Assembly (NCBI GenBank): GCA_030451825.1
Contig: JAKDNL010000010.1
Span: 1-40,189 of the forward strand
Origin: Pseudonocardia sp.
Lineage (GTDB): Bacteria; Actinomycetota; Actinomycetes; Mycobacteriales; Pseudonocardiaceae
Reading direction: 5' to 3'
Length of the DNA stretch: 40,189 nucleotides
Shown here: in pieces, positions 8,295-16,576 of the stretch
How positions within the stretch are numbered: the stretch's first letter is position 1
Layout of the letters: each line of letters opens with the position of its first letter
Notes under the pieces: generated by a model
Told to the model about the DNA's origin: nothing
What the model saw: the letters and a program-made list of their open reading frames with translations, nothing else
Databases searched by the model: none
Made by a program: the position numbers and the translations under genes

Positions 8295-9728
8295 TCAGGT
8301 GCCCTGGCCGCTCGCCGTCCCGCCGCCACGACGCCCGAGCCGGACGTCGACGAGACCGACGACCAACGCGAGGGCGACGAACACGAGCGTCACGATCAGG
8401 CTGATACCGACCGCGGTGCTGTAGTCGCCCCCGGAGCCGGCGAGCTGGCCGAAGAAGACGGCCCCGGCCGCCGAGATGCCGATCGCGGTCCCGATCCGCT
8501 GCCCGGTCTGGAACACCCCGGCAGCGGTACCACCCTCGGCGGGCGGGATCTCGCTGAGGGTGAGGGTCTGGTTCGGCGCGATGACCAGCCCGCTGCCGAC
8601 GCCGGCGACCAACAGGGGCGCGGCGGTGAACCAGCCGACGTGCGCGGGGTCGAGGAGCAGCACGACGACGGTGGCCGTGAGCCCGACGATCACCAGCACC
8701 AGGCCCCAGACGACCAGCGGCCGGCCGAACCGCGGCACCAGTCGCCCGCCCACGGCCGAGGCCGCCCCCGAACCGACCGCGAACGGCGTCCCCACCAGCC
8801 CGGTGGCCAGCGCCGAGTACCCCTTGCCCTGCTGGAAGTAGATCGACAGAACGAAGAAGATGGAGGTGAACCCGGCGAAGTACAGCACGATGAGCGCCGA
8901 GCCGAAGGCGTAGCTGCGGATGCGCAGCATCGCGAAGTCCACCAGCGGCTGGCCGTGCGTCCGTATGGCCCGCCGCTCCCAGGCCACGAAACCCGCGAGG
9001 AACAGTGCGCACACCCCGAACAGCCACCAGGGCACCGACGCGGGCCCCTGCTCGGCGAACACCAGCGGCAGCATCAGCGTCACTACCGCCCCACCGAGCA
9101 GCACCGAACCGACGACGTCGAGGGGCTGACGCCGACCGGAGGTCTCGTCGCGGGGCAGCAGCCGCAAGCCGAGTACCAGCGCGACCAGACCGATCGGCAC
9201 GTTGATCCAGAAGATGTAGCGCCAGCTCCCGGTCGAGCCGGCTTCCAGCAGCAGCCCGCCGAGCAGCGGACCGATCGCGGTGGAGACGCCGACGGTGGCG
9301 CCGAACATCCCGAAGGCCCGGCCGCGCTCCGAGCCGCTGAAGAGCTGCTGGATGAGCCCGGTGACCTGCGGACTGAGCATGCCGGCCGCTGCGCCCTGCA
9401 ACAGACGGATGATCACCAGGGCGAGCGCGGTCGGAGCCAGGCCGGCAGTGGCGCTGGTGAGTGTGAACAGCGCCAGCGCGATCAGGAGCATCCTCTTGCG
9501 GCCGTAGTCGTCGCCGAGGCGACCCGACGAGACCAGCACCACCCCGAAGGTCAACGCATACCCTGAGACGACCCAGGACAACTCGGTCGACGACGCGCCC
9601 AGCTCGCGCTGCAGCGACGGTAGGGCGACGTTGACGATGCTGACGTCGAGCAGGGTCATGAACCCCGCGATCAGACACACCGCCAGGGCGCGCCACCGAC
9701 CGGGGACGGATTGTTGCCGGTCGCCCAC
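8295..9728 (-). CDS. MFS drug exporter, DHA2 (EmrB/QacA) family
   Basis: A 477-residue integral membrane protein, probably with 14 transmembrane segments, that would export drugs or other small hydrophobic compounds by proton antiport. Seen: GFMTLLDVSIVNVALPSLQ in TM1 (DHA2 motif with Asp), GRLGDDYGRKR (motif A) in the first loop, RLLQGAAAGMLSP in TM4 and GPLLGGLLLEAGSWRYIFWINVP-like motif C region in two parts (TAIGPLLGGLLLEAGS; WRYIFWINVPIG). GTG at 9728 is chosen with GGGGAAGG upstream. It follows an unknown 159-residue gene on the same strand by 44 bp and may share its transcript. Confidence 0.92.
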   Translation of the reverse strand: MGDRQQSVPGRWRALAVCLIAGFMTLLDVSIVNVALPSLQRELGASSTELSWVVSGYALTFGVVLVSSGRLGDDYGRKRMLLIALALFTLTSATAGLAPTALALVIIRLLQGAAAGMLSPQVTGLIQQLFSGSERGRAFGMFGATVGVSTAIGPLLGGLLLEAGSTGSWRYIFWINVPIGLVALVLGLRLLPRDETSGRRQPLDVVGSVLLGGAVVTLMLPLVFAEQGPASVPWWLFGVCALFLAGFVAWERRAIRTHGQPLVDFAMLRIRSYAFGSALIVLYFAGFTSIFFVLSIYFQQGKGYSALATGLVGTPFAVGSGAASAVGGRLVPRFGRPLVVWGLVLVIVGLTATVVVLLLDPAHVGWFTAAPLLVAGVGSGLVIAPNQTLTLSEIPPAEGGTAAGVFQTGQRIGTAIGISAAGAVFFGQLAGSGGDYSTAVGISLIVTLVFVALALVVGLVDVRLGRRGGGTASGQGT

Positions 9729-9772
9729 CCGAACGCCTTCCCCGATCTGAGGCCTGCCGAAGCTGTTAGCCG

Positions 9773-10252
9773 TCAGGCACAGGCCGCGGCGGCCGGGACG
9801 TCCACCGGGTGCATCGGCCCGTGCTCGCCGTGGAACACCGTGAAGTGGACGCTGGTCGGGCGGTGGAACCAGCCGGTCCGGTCGTCCGACCACCGGTAGA
9901 CCAGCGGTGCGCAGCCGTAGCCGAACACCGCACGCGCCCAGCCCTCGGCCTCGCCCTTCGGCAGTGGTTCGGTCCCGGTGACGCTCAGCTCCCAGATGCC
10001 GACCCCGGCGGCGGGCGCGGCGTCGTCCGGGGCGGTCGCGGCGACGAGCGTCAGCTCGCACCGGTCCTGGACGGCCCGGACCCGGATCTCGCTGGCCCGG
10101 CGTTCGGGCACCGGGTGCGGGTAGGGCTGGACCAGCAGCGCGGCGCGCAGCACGGTGAGCGGATCGACGTGCTCGGCCTGGATCCGCTGGGCGAGCTCGA
10201 CCGGACGTTTGCGAACCAGGTCGGCGTTGACCAGGCCGCTACCCATCGTCAT
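9773..10252 (-). CDS. Hypothetical protein, 159 residues
   Basis: Not recognised. Soluble, with no signal peptide or membrane segment. The sequence is rich in Trp, His and Tyr in its C-terminal half (GIWELSVTG, VFGYGCAPLVYRWSDDRTG, HRPTSVHFTVFHGEHGP) and ends in a short Ala-rich tail. Third-position GC is high, so it is very likely a real gene. The start at 10252 has a GGGGG tract about 7 bases before it; a second ATG lies two codons on (10246). It precedes the DHA2 exporter on the same strand by 44 bp, so the two may be an operon. Confidence 0.7.
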   Translation of the reverse strand: MTMGSGLVNADLVRKRPVELAQRIQAEHVDPLTVLRAALLVQPYPHPVPERRASEIRVRAVQDRCELTLVAATAPDDAAPAAGVGIWELSVTGTEPLPKGEAEGWARAVFGYGCAPLVYRWSDDRTGWFHRPTSVHFTVFHGEHGPMHPVDVPAAAACA

Positions 10253-10364
10253 CCCGAGGCCCCCGCTTCCCTGGTTGGACCGGATTCAGGGTAGATCAGC
10301 GGCGGGCGACGGGCGAGAGCGGGATCACACCTCTGGGCCGTCGCCGGGTCCGGCACCGGGCCGG

Positions 10365-11954
10365 TCAGGCCGTCGAGAGCTCCGGGACGTGCAGGGCGCC
10401 GGCGAGGTAGCGGCGAAGCAGCTGCGGGTCCGCGGTGTCGGCCAGCAGCCCGAGATAGCCGTCCGGTCGGATCAGCGCGAGGCCCGCCGGGCCCGGCCCG
10501 TACGCCCGGCCGACGACGTCGTCCGGATCGAGCACGCAGTCACCGGCACCGGGTGCGGCGTCGCGCACGACCCGGACGACGGCGCCCAGGTCCCCGAGCG
10601 TCCGGCGCAGGTCGTCGACGGTGCCGGCGTCCGCGCTGCGGGTCAGCAGCAGGAACCCCGGTCCGGCCAGCAGCTCCTCGATCGCGACCGGCGTCCCGTC
10701 GCGCCGGCGCAGCCCTGCCGGGTCCGGCGCGTGCTCGCCGGCCCGGGCTGCCCCGGCGTGGTGCCGGCCGTGGCGCACCGACAGCGGGCTGTCCCGGTAC
10801 TGCACGGTCAGCTCGGCCATCCGGCCGGCCGCCGCGTTGCCGGCCCGGGGTATGTGGCCCAGGACGAACTGGGCGGCGTCGCGGATCGCCGCCGGCGGGC
10901 CGGTGGCGGTGCCGATGTCGGTCAGTGTCGTGGTCGCGCGGACCACGGCGGCGCCGACCGGGTGGCGTTCGTCGTGGTAGGTGTCGAGCAGGTCCGGGGC
11001 CGCCCGGCGCCGGGCGACGAGGGCGAGTTTCCAGGCCAGGTTCGCCGCGTCCTGGACGCCGGTGTTCATGCCCTGGGCCCCGGCGGGGCTGTGGATGTGG
11101 GCGGCGTCGCCGGCCAGCAGGACCCGGCCGTGTCGGTAACGGGGGACCTGGGCGTGGTGGACCTCGAAGTAGGTCAGCCAGCGCGGCCGGCGCACGGCGA
11201 CGCGGCCGCCCATCCGGGTGTCGGCGAGGGCCTGGATCTGCTCGAGTGTCGGGGCGTCGGTGTCCGGCGCCCCGACGAGGAACATGACCCGCGCCCGGGG
11301 CCCGGCCAGCGGGAACAGCATGCCCATGCCATCGGGGTGGGCGAACATGCGGATGGCGTCGGGGGCGAACGGGGTGTCGACGTCGCCGTCGGCCTGGGCT
11401 AAGTGCTGGCCGTGTAAACCGCCGTCCAGGGGGGGGCCGAGCAGGCGGCGGGGGCTGCTGTGGCCGCCGTCGGCACCCACCACCCAACCCGCCCGGGCGG
11501 GCTCGTCGCGATCGCCGGAGCGCAGGGTGACCTCGACCCCGTCGGCGTCCTGGGTCAGGGCCGTCAACGTCACGCCGCGCTGCACGACGACGCCGAGTTC
11601 GGCGGCCCGCTCGGCCAGCACGGCTTCGGTGTCGGGCTGGGCGACGTCGAGGATGTAGGGATGCCGGGTGGAGACCCCGGCGAGGTCGAGGCGGGTCCGG
11701 CTGCGGCCGGTGCGTCCGTCGACCACCTCGAGCGCGGCGATCCGCCGGCCGCGGGCCTCCAGGCGGGGCAGCACGCCCAGCGCGGCGAACATCTCCAGGC
11801 TGCGGGCGTGCACCCCGACCGCACGTGACTCGGTGGTCGGCTGATCGAGGGCCTCGACCACCCGCACGGGCACGCCGAGCCCGGCCAGCCCGCAGGCCGC
11901 CGTCAGGCCCACCGGCCCGGCCCCGACCACCAGAACGTCGTCCGTGGTGTCCAT
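10365..11954 (-). CDS. FAD-dependent aromatic hydroxylase (PheA/TfdB, rifampicin monooxygenase-like)
   Basis: A 529-residue class A flavoprotein hydroxylase. Motifs: VLVVGAGPVGLTAACGLAG at the N terminus (dinucleotide fold), VVGADGGHSSPRRLLG (DG motif, about residue 160), and LLAGDAAHIHSPAGAQGMN (GD motif, about residue 280), then a C-terminal thioredoxin-like domain ending LIRPDGYLGLLADT. The substrate is probably an aromatic polyketide, phenol or antibiotic; this subfamily includes rifampicin-inactivating and polyketide-tailoring enzymes, which cannot be separated here. A broken LuxR-type regulator lies 84 bp upstream on the same strand and may once have controlled it. Confidence 0.92.
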   Translation of the reverse strand: MDTTDDVLVVGAGPVGLTAACGLAGLGVPVRVVEALDQPTTESRAVGVHARSLEMFAALGVLPRLEARGRRIAALEVVDGRTGRSRTRLDLAGVSTRHPYILDVAQPDTEAVLAERAAELGVVVQRGVTLTALTQDADGVEVTLRSGDRDEPARAGWVVGADGGHSSPRRLLGPPLDGGLHGQHLAQADGDVDTPFAPDAIRMFAHPDGMGMLFPLAGPRARVMFLVGAPDTDAPTLEQIQALADTRMGGRVAVRRPRWLTYFEVHHAQVPRYRHGRVLLAGDAAHIHSPAGAQGMNTGVQDAANLAWKLALVARRRAAPDLLDTYHDERHPVGAAVVRATTTLTDIGTATGPPAAIRDAAQFVLGHIPRAGNAAAGRMAELTVQYRDSPLSVRHGRHHAGAARAGEHAPDPAGLRRRDGTPVAIEELLAGPGFLLLTRSADAGTVDDLRRTLGDLGAVVRVVRDAAPGAGDCVLDPDDVVGRAYGPGPAGLALIRPDGYLGLLADTADPQLLRRYLAGALHVPELSTA

Positions 11955-12038
11955 GCGTCCTGCCCTTCGCCGGTGACCGTGCCGGGGGGACTCGCGGTGA
12001 TCACGCGCTGCGTAACGGGCGTCCGCGCCGGCGGAGGA

Positions 12039-13040
12039 TCACGACCGGACGCGGGCCGCCGCCGCCATCCAGGACGCCACCTGGGTGCGCGAACCGAAGT
12101 CGAGCTTGCGCAGGATCCGCTCGACGTGGCCGTCCACCGTCCGGACCGAGATGGTCAGCTCGGCGGCGATGTCCCGGTTGCTCATGCCGTCGGCGATCAG
12201 CGCCGCGATCTGACGCTCCCGGTCGGTCAGCGGCGAGGAGGCCCGCGGGGAGCGGGATCCCGGCTGCGGCAGCGGCCGGGCGGTCTCGTCGTCCCCGGCG
12301 CCGTCGACGCCGATCTCGATCCCCAGCCGCACCGCCTCCTGCACGCTGACCTGGCCGTACTCGGCCCTGATGGCGGCCGCGCAGGATGTCCCGAGCTGGT
12401 CGTCGATCAGCGACGAATGGCGGTTCCCCTCCGTGGTGGCGTGCGGGCCGAAGGCATGCAGCGACGTGCCGAGGCGACGCCAGACCGAGGCCGCCATCCC
12501 GGAGAGGGCGGCGGCGTCGGCGGCCCGCCCGGACGCGGAGACGACCCAGGAACACACCTCGATGCGCAGCGCGGTGCAGACACCGTCGCGGAAGTCCTGC
12601 TCGATCCGCATCGTCTCGGCGATCGCGGCCCGGGCCCGGGGCAGGTCGCCGAGGTGGAGGTGGCTGATCGCGGCGACCCAGAGCGCGTACCCGCGGCTCC
12701 ACAGCTCCCCGTCGGCCGATGCGCGCTCCACGACCCCGGCCGACGTCGCCAGTGCCTCCTGCGGGCGATCCGCGCCAGCGCGCGGTATGACCCTGCATCG
12801 CCCTGTCCTGCAGGGAGTCCGCGATCTGGGCGGCCTCGTCGAGGTAGACGCGGGCGACGGGCCGGTCACCCTGGATCAGCGCCACCCACGCCACGGCCCA
12901 CAGCGCCTCGCCGCGCTCCTGGCTGCCGGGGTCGAGACGGTCCAGCAACCGCTCGATCCAGCGACGGCCGTAGGTGAGGAACCCGCCGGCGATCCAGTGA
13001 TAGCGCAGCAGCGACGCCAGCCGCGCGCCCGCCTCAACGG
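12039..13040 (-). pseudogene. LuxR-family (NB-ARC/TPR) regulator, truncated and frameshifted
   Basis: The C-terminal part of a large AfsR/LAL-type regulator. The end is an intact LuxR helix-turn-helix: LTDRERQIAALIADGMSN then IAAELTISVRTVDGHVERIL (near 12060-12230). TPR-like sequence precedes it (GELWSRGYALWVAAISHLHL). Upstream of about 12785 the similarity jumps to another frame (YHWIAGGFLTYGRRWIERLL to YLDEAAQIADSLQDRAMQGH, about 12785-13030); some intervening residues also seem missing, so this is a deletion plus a frameshift. The ATPase domain that should come first is absent. The fragment ends near a foreign plus-strand tail and palindromic repeat copy 2. Confidence 0.8.
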
Positions 13041-13116
13041 CTGGACCGTCCCCGACCTGATCAACCCCGGCGACAACCAGGTCGTCGGCCTGTCCAACGG
13101 CAACCGCCGGCACTGA
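13031..13116 (+). pseudogene. Unidentified gene tail, 28 codons
   Basis: On the plus strand a frame reads RLNGWTVPDLINPGDNQV then VGLSNGNRRH and stops at 13114-13116. Every third codon position in this stretch is G or C, as in real genes of this genome, whereas the minus strand reads nonsense. It looks like the C terminus of a gene whose body was lost when it was joined to the LuxR remnant. The family is not recognised. It ends 28 bp before palindromic repeat copy 2. Confidence 0.45.
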
Positions 13117-13143
13117 GAGCGACCGGCACACGAGACACCGCGC

Positions 13144-13243
13144 CCTCACCATGGTCAACGGGACACCAGGGCTGTCGAACGGAGATCTGAAAGCACTGGT
13201 GTCCCGTTGACCATGGAAAGCGCCGCTGGCGGGGTCGTAGGGG
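13144..13243. repeat. 100-bp palindromic repeat, copy 2
   Basis: Second copy of the element at 6033-6132, same length. The inverted repeat is perfect over 21 bp (13149-13169 with 13196-13216) around a 26-nt loop. Relative to copy 1 one arm pair has changed on both sides (G-C to A-T), which keeps the pairing. It lies between remnants (LuxR fragment and an unknown tail) on one side and the TerC gene, which converges on it, on the other. It could also serve as terminator for TerC. Confidence 0.8.
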
Positions 13244-13290
13244 TATGGATGGCGGCCCTACCGGCGGGCGTCGGCCCACAGGGCTGACCC

Positions 13291-14517
13291 TCACTCGTGT
13301 GGCGTGCTCGTCCGGGCCACGTCGGTGCCGTCCCCGCCGGCGCCGTGGTCGCGGTCGTGGGTGGCGTGCGCCCGGCGGAGCAGATCCATGAGCTTGTCCT
13401 CCTCGCGGATGCGGGCGCGGTACTTCTCCGGCAGCTTGCGGATGTCGGCCTCTTCGGCGAGCAGCTTGCGGAACAGGTTCTCCCGGTGTTCGCGCTCCTT
13501 CTCGACGTCGAGGTACTCCGCGGCATGGCGCCGTGCGCCGGAGACCGCGTTCTGCGCACGGCCCTTCGGGCTGAGCAGCGACGCGACGACCGTGACGGCC
13601 AGCACCCCGATGATCACCGTCAGGGACAGGCCGGTACTGATCTCGACGACGTTGACGGGCTGGCCGTCGTTGATGAACGGGACGTTGTTCTCGTGCAGGG
13701 CGTGCAGGACCAGCTTGACGCCGATGAACGCGAGGATGGCGGCCAGGCCGTAGGTCAGGTAGACGAGCCGGTCGAGCAGCCCGTCGATCAGGAAGTAGAG
13801 CTGGCGCAGCCCCAGCAACGAGAACGCGGTGGCGGTGAACACCAGGTACACGTTCTGGGTCAACCCGAAGATGGCGGGGATGGAGTCCAGGGCGAACAGG
13901 ACGTCGGTCCCCCCGATGGCCACCATGACCAGCAGCATCGGGGTCATCACCCGCTTGCCGTCCTCGACGGTGAACAGCTTGTCCCCGTCGTAGTGCTCCG
14001 AGGTGCGGAACATGCGGCGGGCCAGGCGGATCATGAGATTGTCGGCGGGGCGGCTCTCGGAGTCGCCAGGCTTGATCAGGTTGCCGGCGGTGATGACCAG
14101 GATCAGGCCGAACAGGTAGAACACCCAGGCGAACGCGTTGATCAACGCTGCGCCGAGGAAGATGAACCCGGTGCGCGCGAGCAGGGAGAACACGATCCCG
14201 AACAGCAGCACCTTCTGCTGATCGGCCCGGGGCACCCGGAAGCTGGACATGATGATGAGGAAGACGAACAGGTTGTCCACCGAGAGTGCCTTCTCGGTGA
14301 CGTAGCCGGCGAAGTACTCCGTGCCCATCGTGACGCCGCCGAAGATCAGCAGGCCGACCCCGAACAGGAGCGCGATGCCGATGTAGGCCGCGGACCAGAT
14401 CCCGGCCTCGCGCAACGTGGGGATGTGGGCCTTGCGGACGTGGAAGACGAAGTCGAAGACGAGCAGCCCGACGATGCCGACGACGGTCAGCCCCCAGACA
14501 GCAGCCGGCACACCCAT
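13291..14517 (-). CDS. TerC-family membrane protein
   Basis: A 408-residue integral membrane protein of the TerC/Alx family, linked to metal (manganese) export or protein metallation and tellurium resistance. About nine hydrophobic segments are seen. Family signatures are TEKALSVDNLFVFLIIM (acidic pair in TM3) and GTDVLFALDSIPAIFGLTQN, which carry conserved acidic residues. The last 90 residues are a charged cytoplasmic tail (EYLDVEKEREHRENLFRKLL) longer than in many homologues. ATG 14517 has GGGGAG upstream. It is downstream of the Bcr/CflA exporter on the same strand, 157 bp away, so an own promoter is likely. Confidence 0.93.
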   Translation of the reverse strand: MGVPAAVWGLTVVGIVGLLVFDFVFHVRKAHIPTLREAGIWSAAYIGIALLFGVGLLIFGGVTMGTEYFAGYVTEKALSVDNLFVFLIIMSSFRVPRADQQKVLLFGIVFSLLARTGFIFLGAALINAFAWVFYLFGLILVITAGNLIKPGDSESRPADNLMIRLARRMFRTSEHYDGDKLFTVEDGKRVMTPMLLVMVAIGGTDVLFALDSIPAIFGLTQNVYLVFTATAFSLLGLRQLYFLIDGLLDRLVYLTYGLAAILAFIGVKLVLHALHENNVPFINDGQPVNVVEISTGLSLTVIIGVLAVTVVASLLSPKGRAQNAVSGARRHAAEYLDVEKEREHRENLFRKLLAEEADIRKLPEKYRARIREEDKLMDLLRRAHATHDRDHGAGGDGTDVARTSTPHE

Positions 14518-14674
14518 CCGTGAATCTCCCCGTCGTGTCCGAGCTCGCCGGTGCCGGAGCCAGTCCCGCAGCCCACCAGTCCCGCGGGTCCGGTCGACGG
14601 CACACGGTGCCGACGGGGCCGACCATCTCGCAGCGGGGTGCTGCGCGCAACTCGGCCCGGCGTCACCGTCGTGC

Positions 14675-15970
14675 TCAGATCACCGCGGCCCTGCCCTGGT
14701 CAGCTCCCTGTTCGGCACCGGACTCGACGTGCGCGCCCGGCCTCGAGCTCTTTCGGGTGAGGATGGCGAAGGCGAGTACCGCGAGGACGATCGAGATGAT
14801 CATGGCCAGGCCCATCGGGATGGCCGTGCTCTCTCCCCCGAGCCCCACCAACGGGGACACGAGGGCGGCGAGGGTGAACTGGAGGAAGCCCAGGAACGCC
14901 GAACCGGTGCCAGCATACGCCTCGGCCTCCTCCAGGGCCAGGGTCGTGGCGTTGGAGAAGATGAACCCCAGGGACCCCTGGAAGAGCGCGAACAGGACGA
15001 GTGTGGGCAGCGTGGGCACTCCGTTGAAGACGGCCACCAGCAGGCCTGCGGTCGCCAGCGCGGCGGCCGCGAGGCCGGCGAGGATCATGGCGCGGTAGCT
15101 GACCCGACCCGCCAGCGCGGCGGCCACGCTGCTGGTGATCACGATGACCAGCGCGTTGAGGCCGAAGACGATCGAGTAGACGCCGGCGGAGAGGCCCATC
15201 ACGTTCTGGATGACGAACGGCGAGGCGGAGATGTAGGCGAACAACGCGGCGAACGCGAAACAGAACGTGAGCAGGTAGCCGACATAGTTGCGGTTGCTCA
15301 GGATCGCGCGGGCTCCCGTGATGGTCGCCCGGACGCCTCCCCGGGTGCGCGCGGAGACCGGGAGGGACTCCTTGGTGAACACCGCCGCACCGGCGAACAT
15401 GATCAGGGTCAGGGCCGCCAGTACCCAGAACACCGCACGCCATCCGATGTTCGCGACGATGGCGCCGCCGGACAGGGGGGCGACCACCGGGGCGATCACG
15501 CTGATGATCATCATCACGCCCAGCAGCTTCGCCGCAGCGGCTCCGCGGGAGGTGTCCGAGATCATGGCCCGGGCCAGCACGACCCCGGCTGCCCCGCTCA
15601 GGCCCTGCGCGAACCGGGCCAGGGCGAGAAGCTCGACGTTGGGTGCGAGCGCGCACGCGACGCCGGCGACCAGGCAGGCGAGGGAGCCGATCAGCAGCGG
15701 TCGGCGTCGCCCGATGCTGTCCGAGAGCGACCCGATGAACAACTGCCCGAGCCCGAGGCCGATCAGGAAGGCGGTCAGCGTCAGCTGGATGCCGGTGGCG
15801 CTGGTGCCCAGGTCGGCGGCCATCTCCGGGAAGGCCGACAGGTACATGTCGGTGGCCAGCGGGGCGACGGCCGTGAGGTGGGCGAGGACCGCGATCAGGA
15901 TCGCCGGGACGGGGTTCGCGGCGACGGGGCTTCGAGGGGTCTGCACGGAGGCGGCGGGGGAGTCAGGCAT
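14675..15970 (-). CDS. MFS drug exporter, Bcr/CflA family (DHA1)
   Basis: A 431-residue 12-TM multidrug exporter. Signatures: LATDMYLSAFPEMAADLGTS in TM1-loop (the Asp-Met-Tyr-Leu motif of Bcr/CflA), GSLSDSIGRRRPLLIG (motif A), RFAQGLSGAAGVVLARAMI in TM4, and PLSGGAIVANIGWRAVFWVL (motif C). It would expel drugs such as bicyclomycin, sulfonamides or chloramphenicol; the true substrate is unknown. It is divergent from a MarR gene with an operator-like palindrome in the shared promoter region, so repression relieved by a ligand is the likely control. Confidence 0.93.
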   Translation of the reverse strand: MPDSPAASVQTPRSPVAANPVPAILIAVLAHLTAVAPLATDMYLSAFPEMAADLGTSATGIQLTLTAFLIGLGLGQLFIGSLSDSIGRRRPLLIGSLACLVAGVACALAPNVELLALARFAQGLSGAAGVVLARAMISDTSRGAAAAKLLGVMMIISVIAPVVAPLSGGAIVANIGWRAVFWVLAALTLIMFAGAAVFTKESLPVSARTRGGVRATITGARAILSNRNYVGYLLTFCFAFAALFAYISASPFVIQNVMGLSAGVYSIVFGLNALVIVITSSVAAALAGRVSYRAMILAGLAAAALATAGLLVAVFNGVPTLPTLVLFALFQGSLGFIFSNATTLALEEAEAYAGTGSAFLGFLQFTLAALVSPLVGLGGESTAIPMGLAMIISIVLAVLAFAILTRKSSRPGAHVESGAEQGADQGRAAVI

Positions 15971-16041
15971 CAGGTTCTTCCTGTGGGGAGACGAGCTCTG
16001 CCTATAATAGTTATGAAGAGATACGTATGTAAAAGTACGGT
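15971..16041. promoter_or_regulatory. Divergent promoter with MarR-type operator
   Basis: An AT-rich island between the exporter and the MarR gene. On the minus strand TTTACA, an 18-bp spacer and TATTAT form a good housekeeping promoter for the exporter; on the plus strand TATAAT at 16003-16008 is a -10 candidate for the regulator. The perfect palindrome ATACGTAT (16021-16028) lies between the minus -35 and -10, where bound MarR protein would block transcription. Confidence 0.65.
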
Positions 16042-16554
16042 GTGACGCGTCGCATGAACACAGACCGTGGTGGGCTGCCCGGCCGGCAGGACCCTGGGAC
16101 CGGGCAGCACGAGTTGGCGACCGTGCTGCGTGATCTGGCGTGGACGATCCATCGACTGGTGCCCGGGGTGGCGGGCCTCGATCCGTTGCCCACGACCGAA
16201 CTCGCGGTGATCAAGCAGGTGTTGGCGTCGCCGGGCATCACCGTTACCGAACTGGCCAGGCACCTGGGGTTGCAGCACAGCAACACCAGTGCGGCAGTGC
16301 GCGGGCTGGTCGGGCGCGGGCTCGTCGCCCGGGATCCCAGCCCGTCCGACCGCCGTGTGAGCAGGTTGGTCCCGACCGAGAAGTCGCTGGCTGCCCAGGA
16401 GTCGATCGACACCGTGTGGTCCGGGACCGTCCGGACCGCGATGTCCCGGCTCGACCGCGACCAGGTCGCGGCGGTCGAGGCCGCATCCGGTGCGCTGCAG
16501 GCCCTCGACGAGATCCTGCGCACCGACCTCCACGCGCCCCGGCCGCACCGGTGA
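16042..16554 (+). CDS. MarR-family transcriptional regulator
   Basis: A 170-residue winged-helix regulator. The DNA-binding region reads LAVIKQVLASPGITVTELA, HLGLQHSNTSAAVRGLVGRG and LVARDPSPSDRRVSRLVPT (about residues 55-115), the last being the beta-wing with its conserved Asp-Arg. Helices at both ends form the dimer. The GTG at 16042 and an ATG at 16054 are both possible starts and neither has a clear ribosome site. It is divergent from the Bcr/CflA exporter and most likely represses both genes from the palindrome at 16021-16028. Confidence 0.9.
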   Translation: MTRRMNTDRGGLPGRQDPGTGQHELATVLRDLAWTIHRLVPGVAGLDPLPTTELAVIKQVLASPGITVTELARHLGLQHSNTSAAVRGLVGRGLVARDPSPSDRRVSRLVPTEKSLAAQESIDTVWSGTVRTAMSRLDRDQVAAVEAASGALQALDEILRTDLHAPRPHR

Positions 16555-16576
16555 CGGCCCGGCCCACGCCGAGGAG

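Noticed and set aside
14518-14674. Possible manganese (yybP-ykoY) riboswitch upstream of the TerC gene.
   Set aside because: Such riboswitches do precede TerC-type genes, and small stems can be drawn, but the conserved core bases of the class are not present.
14417-16045. Long plus-strand frame opposite the TerC and exporter genes.
   Set aside because: Antisense shadow, very rich in Gly, Glu, Asp and Gln without any domain; the minus-strand genes are unambiguous.
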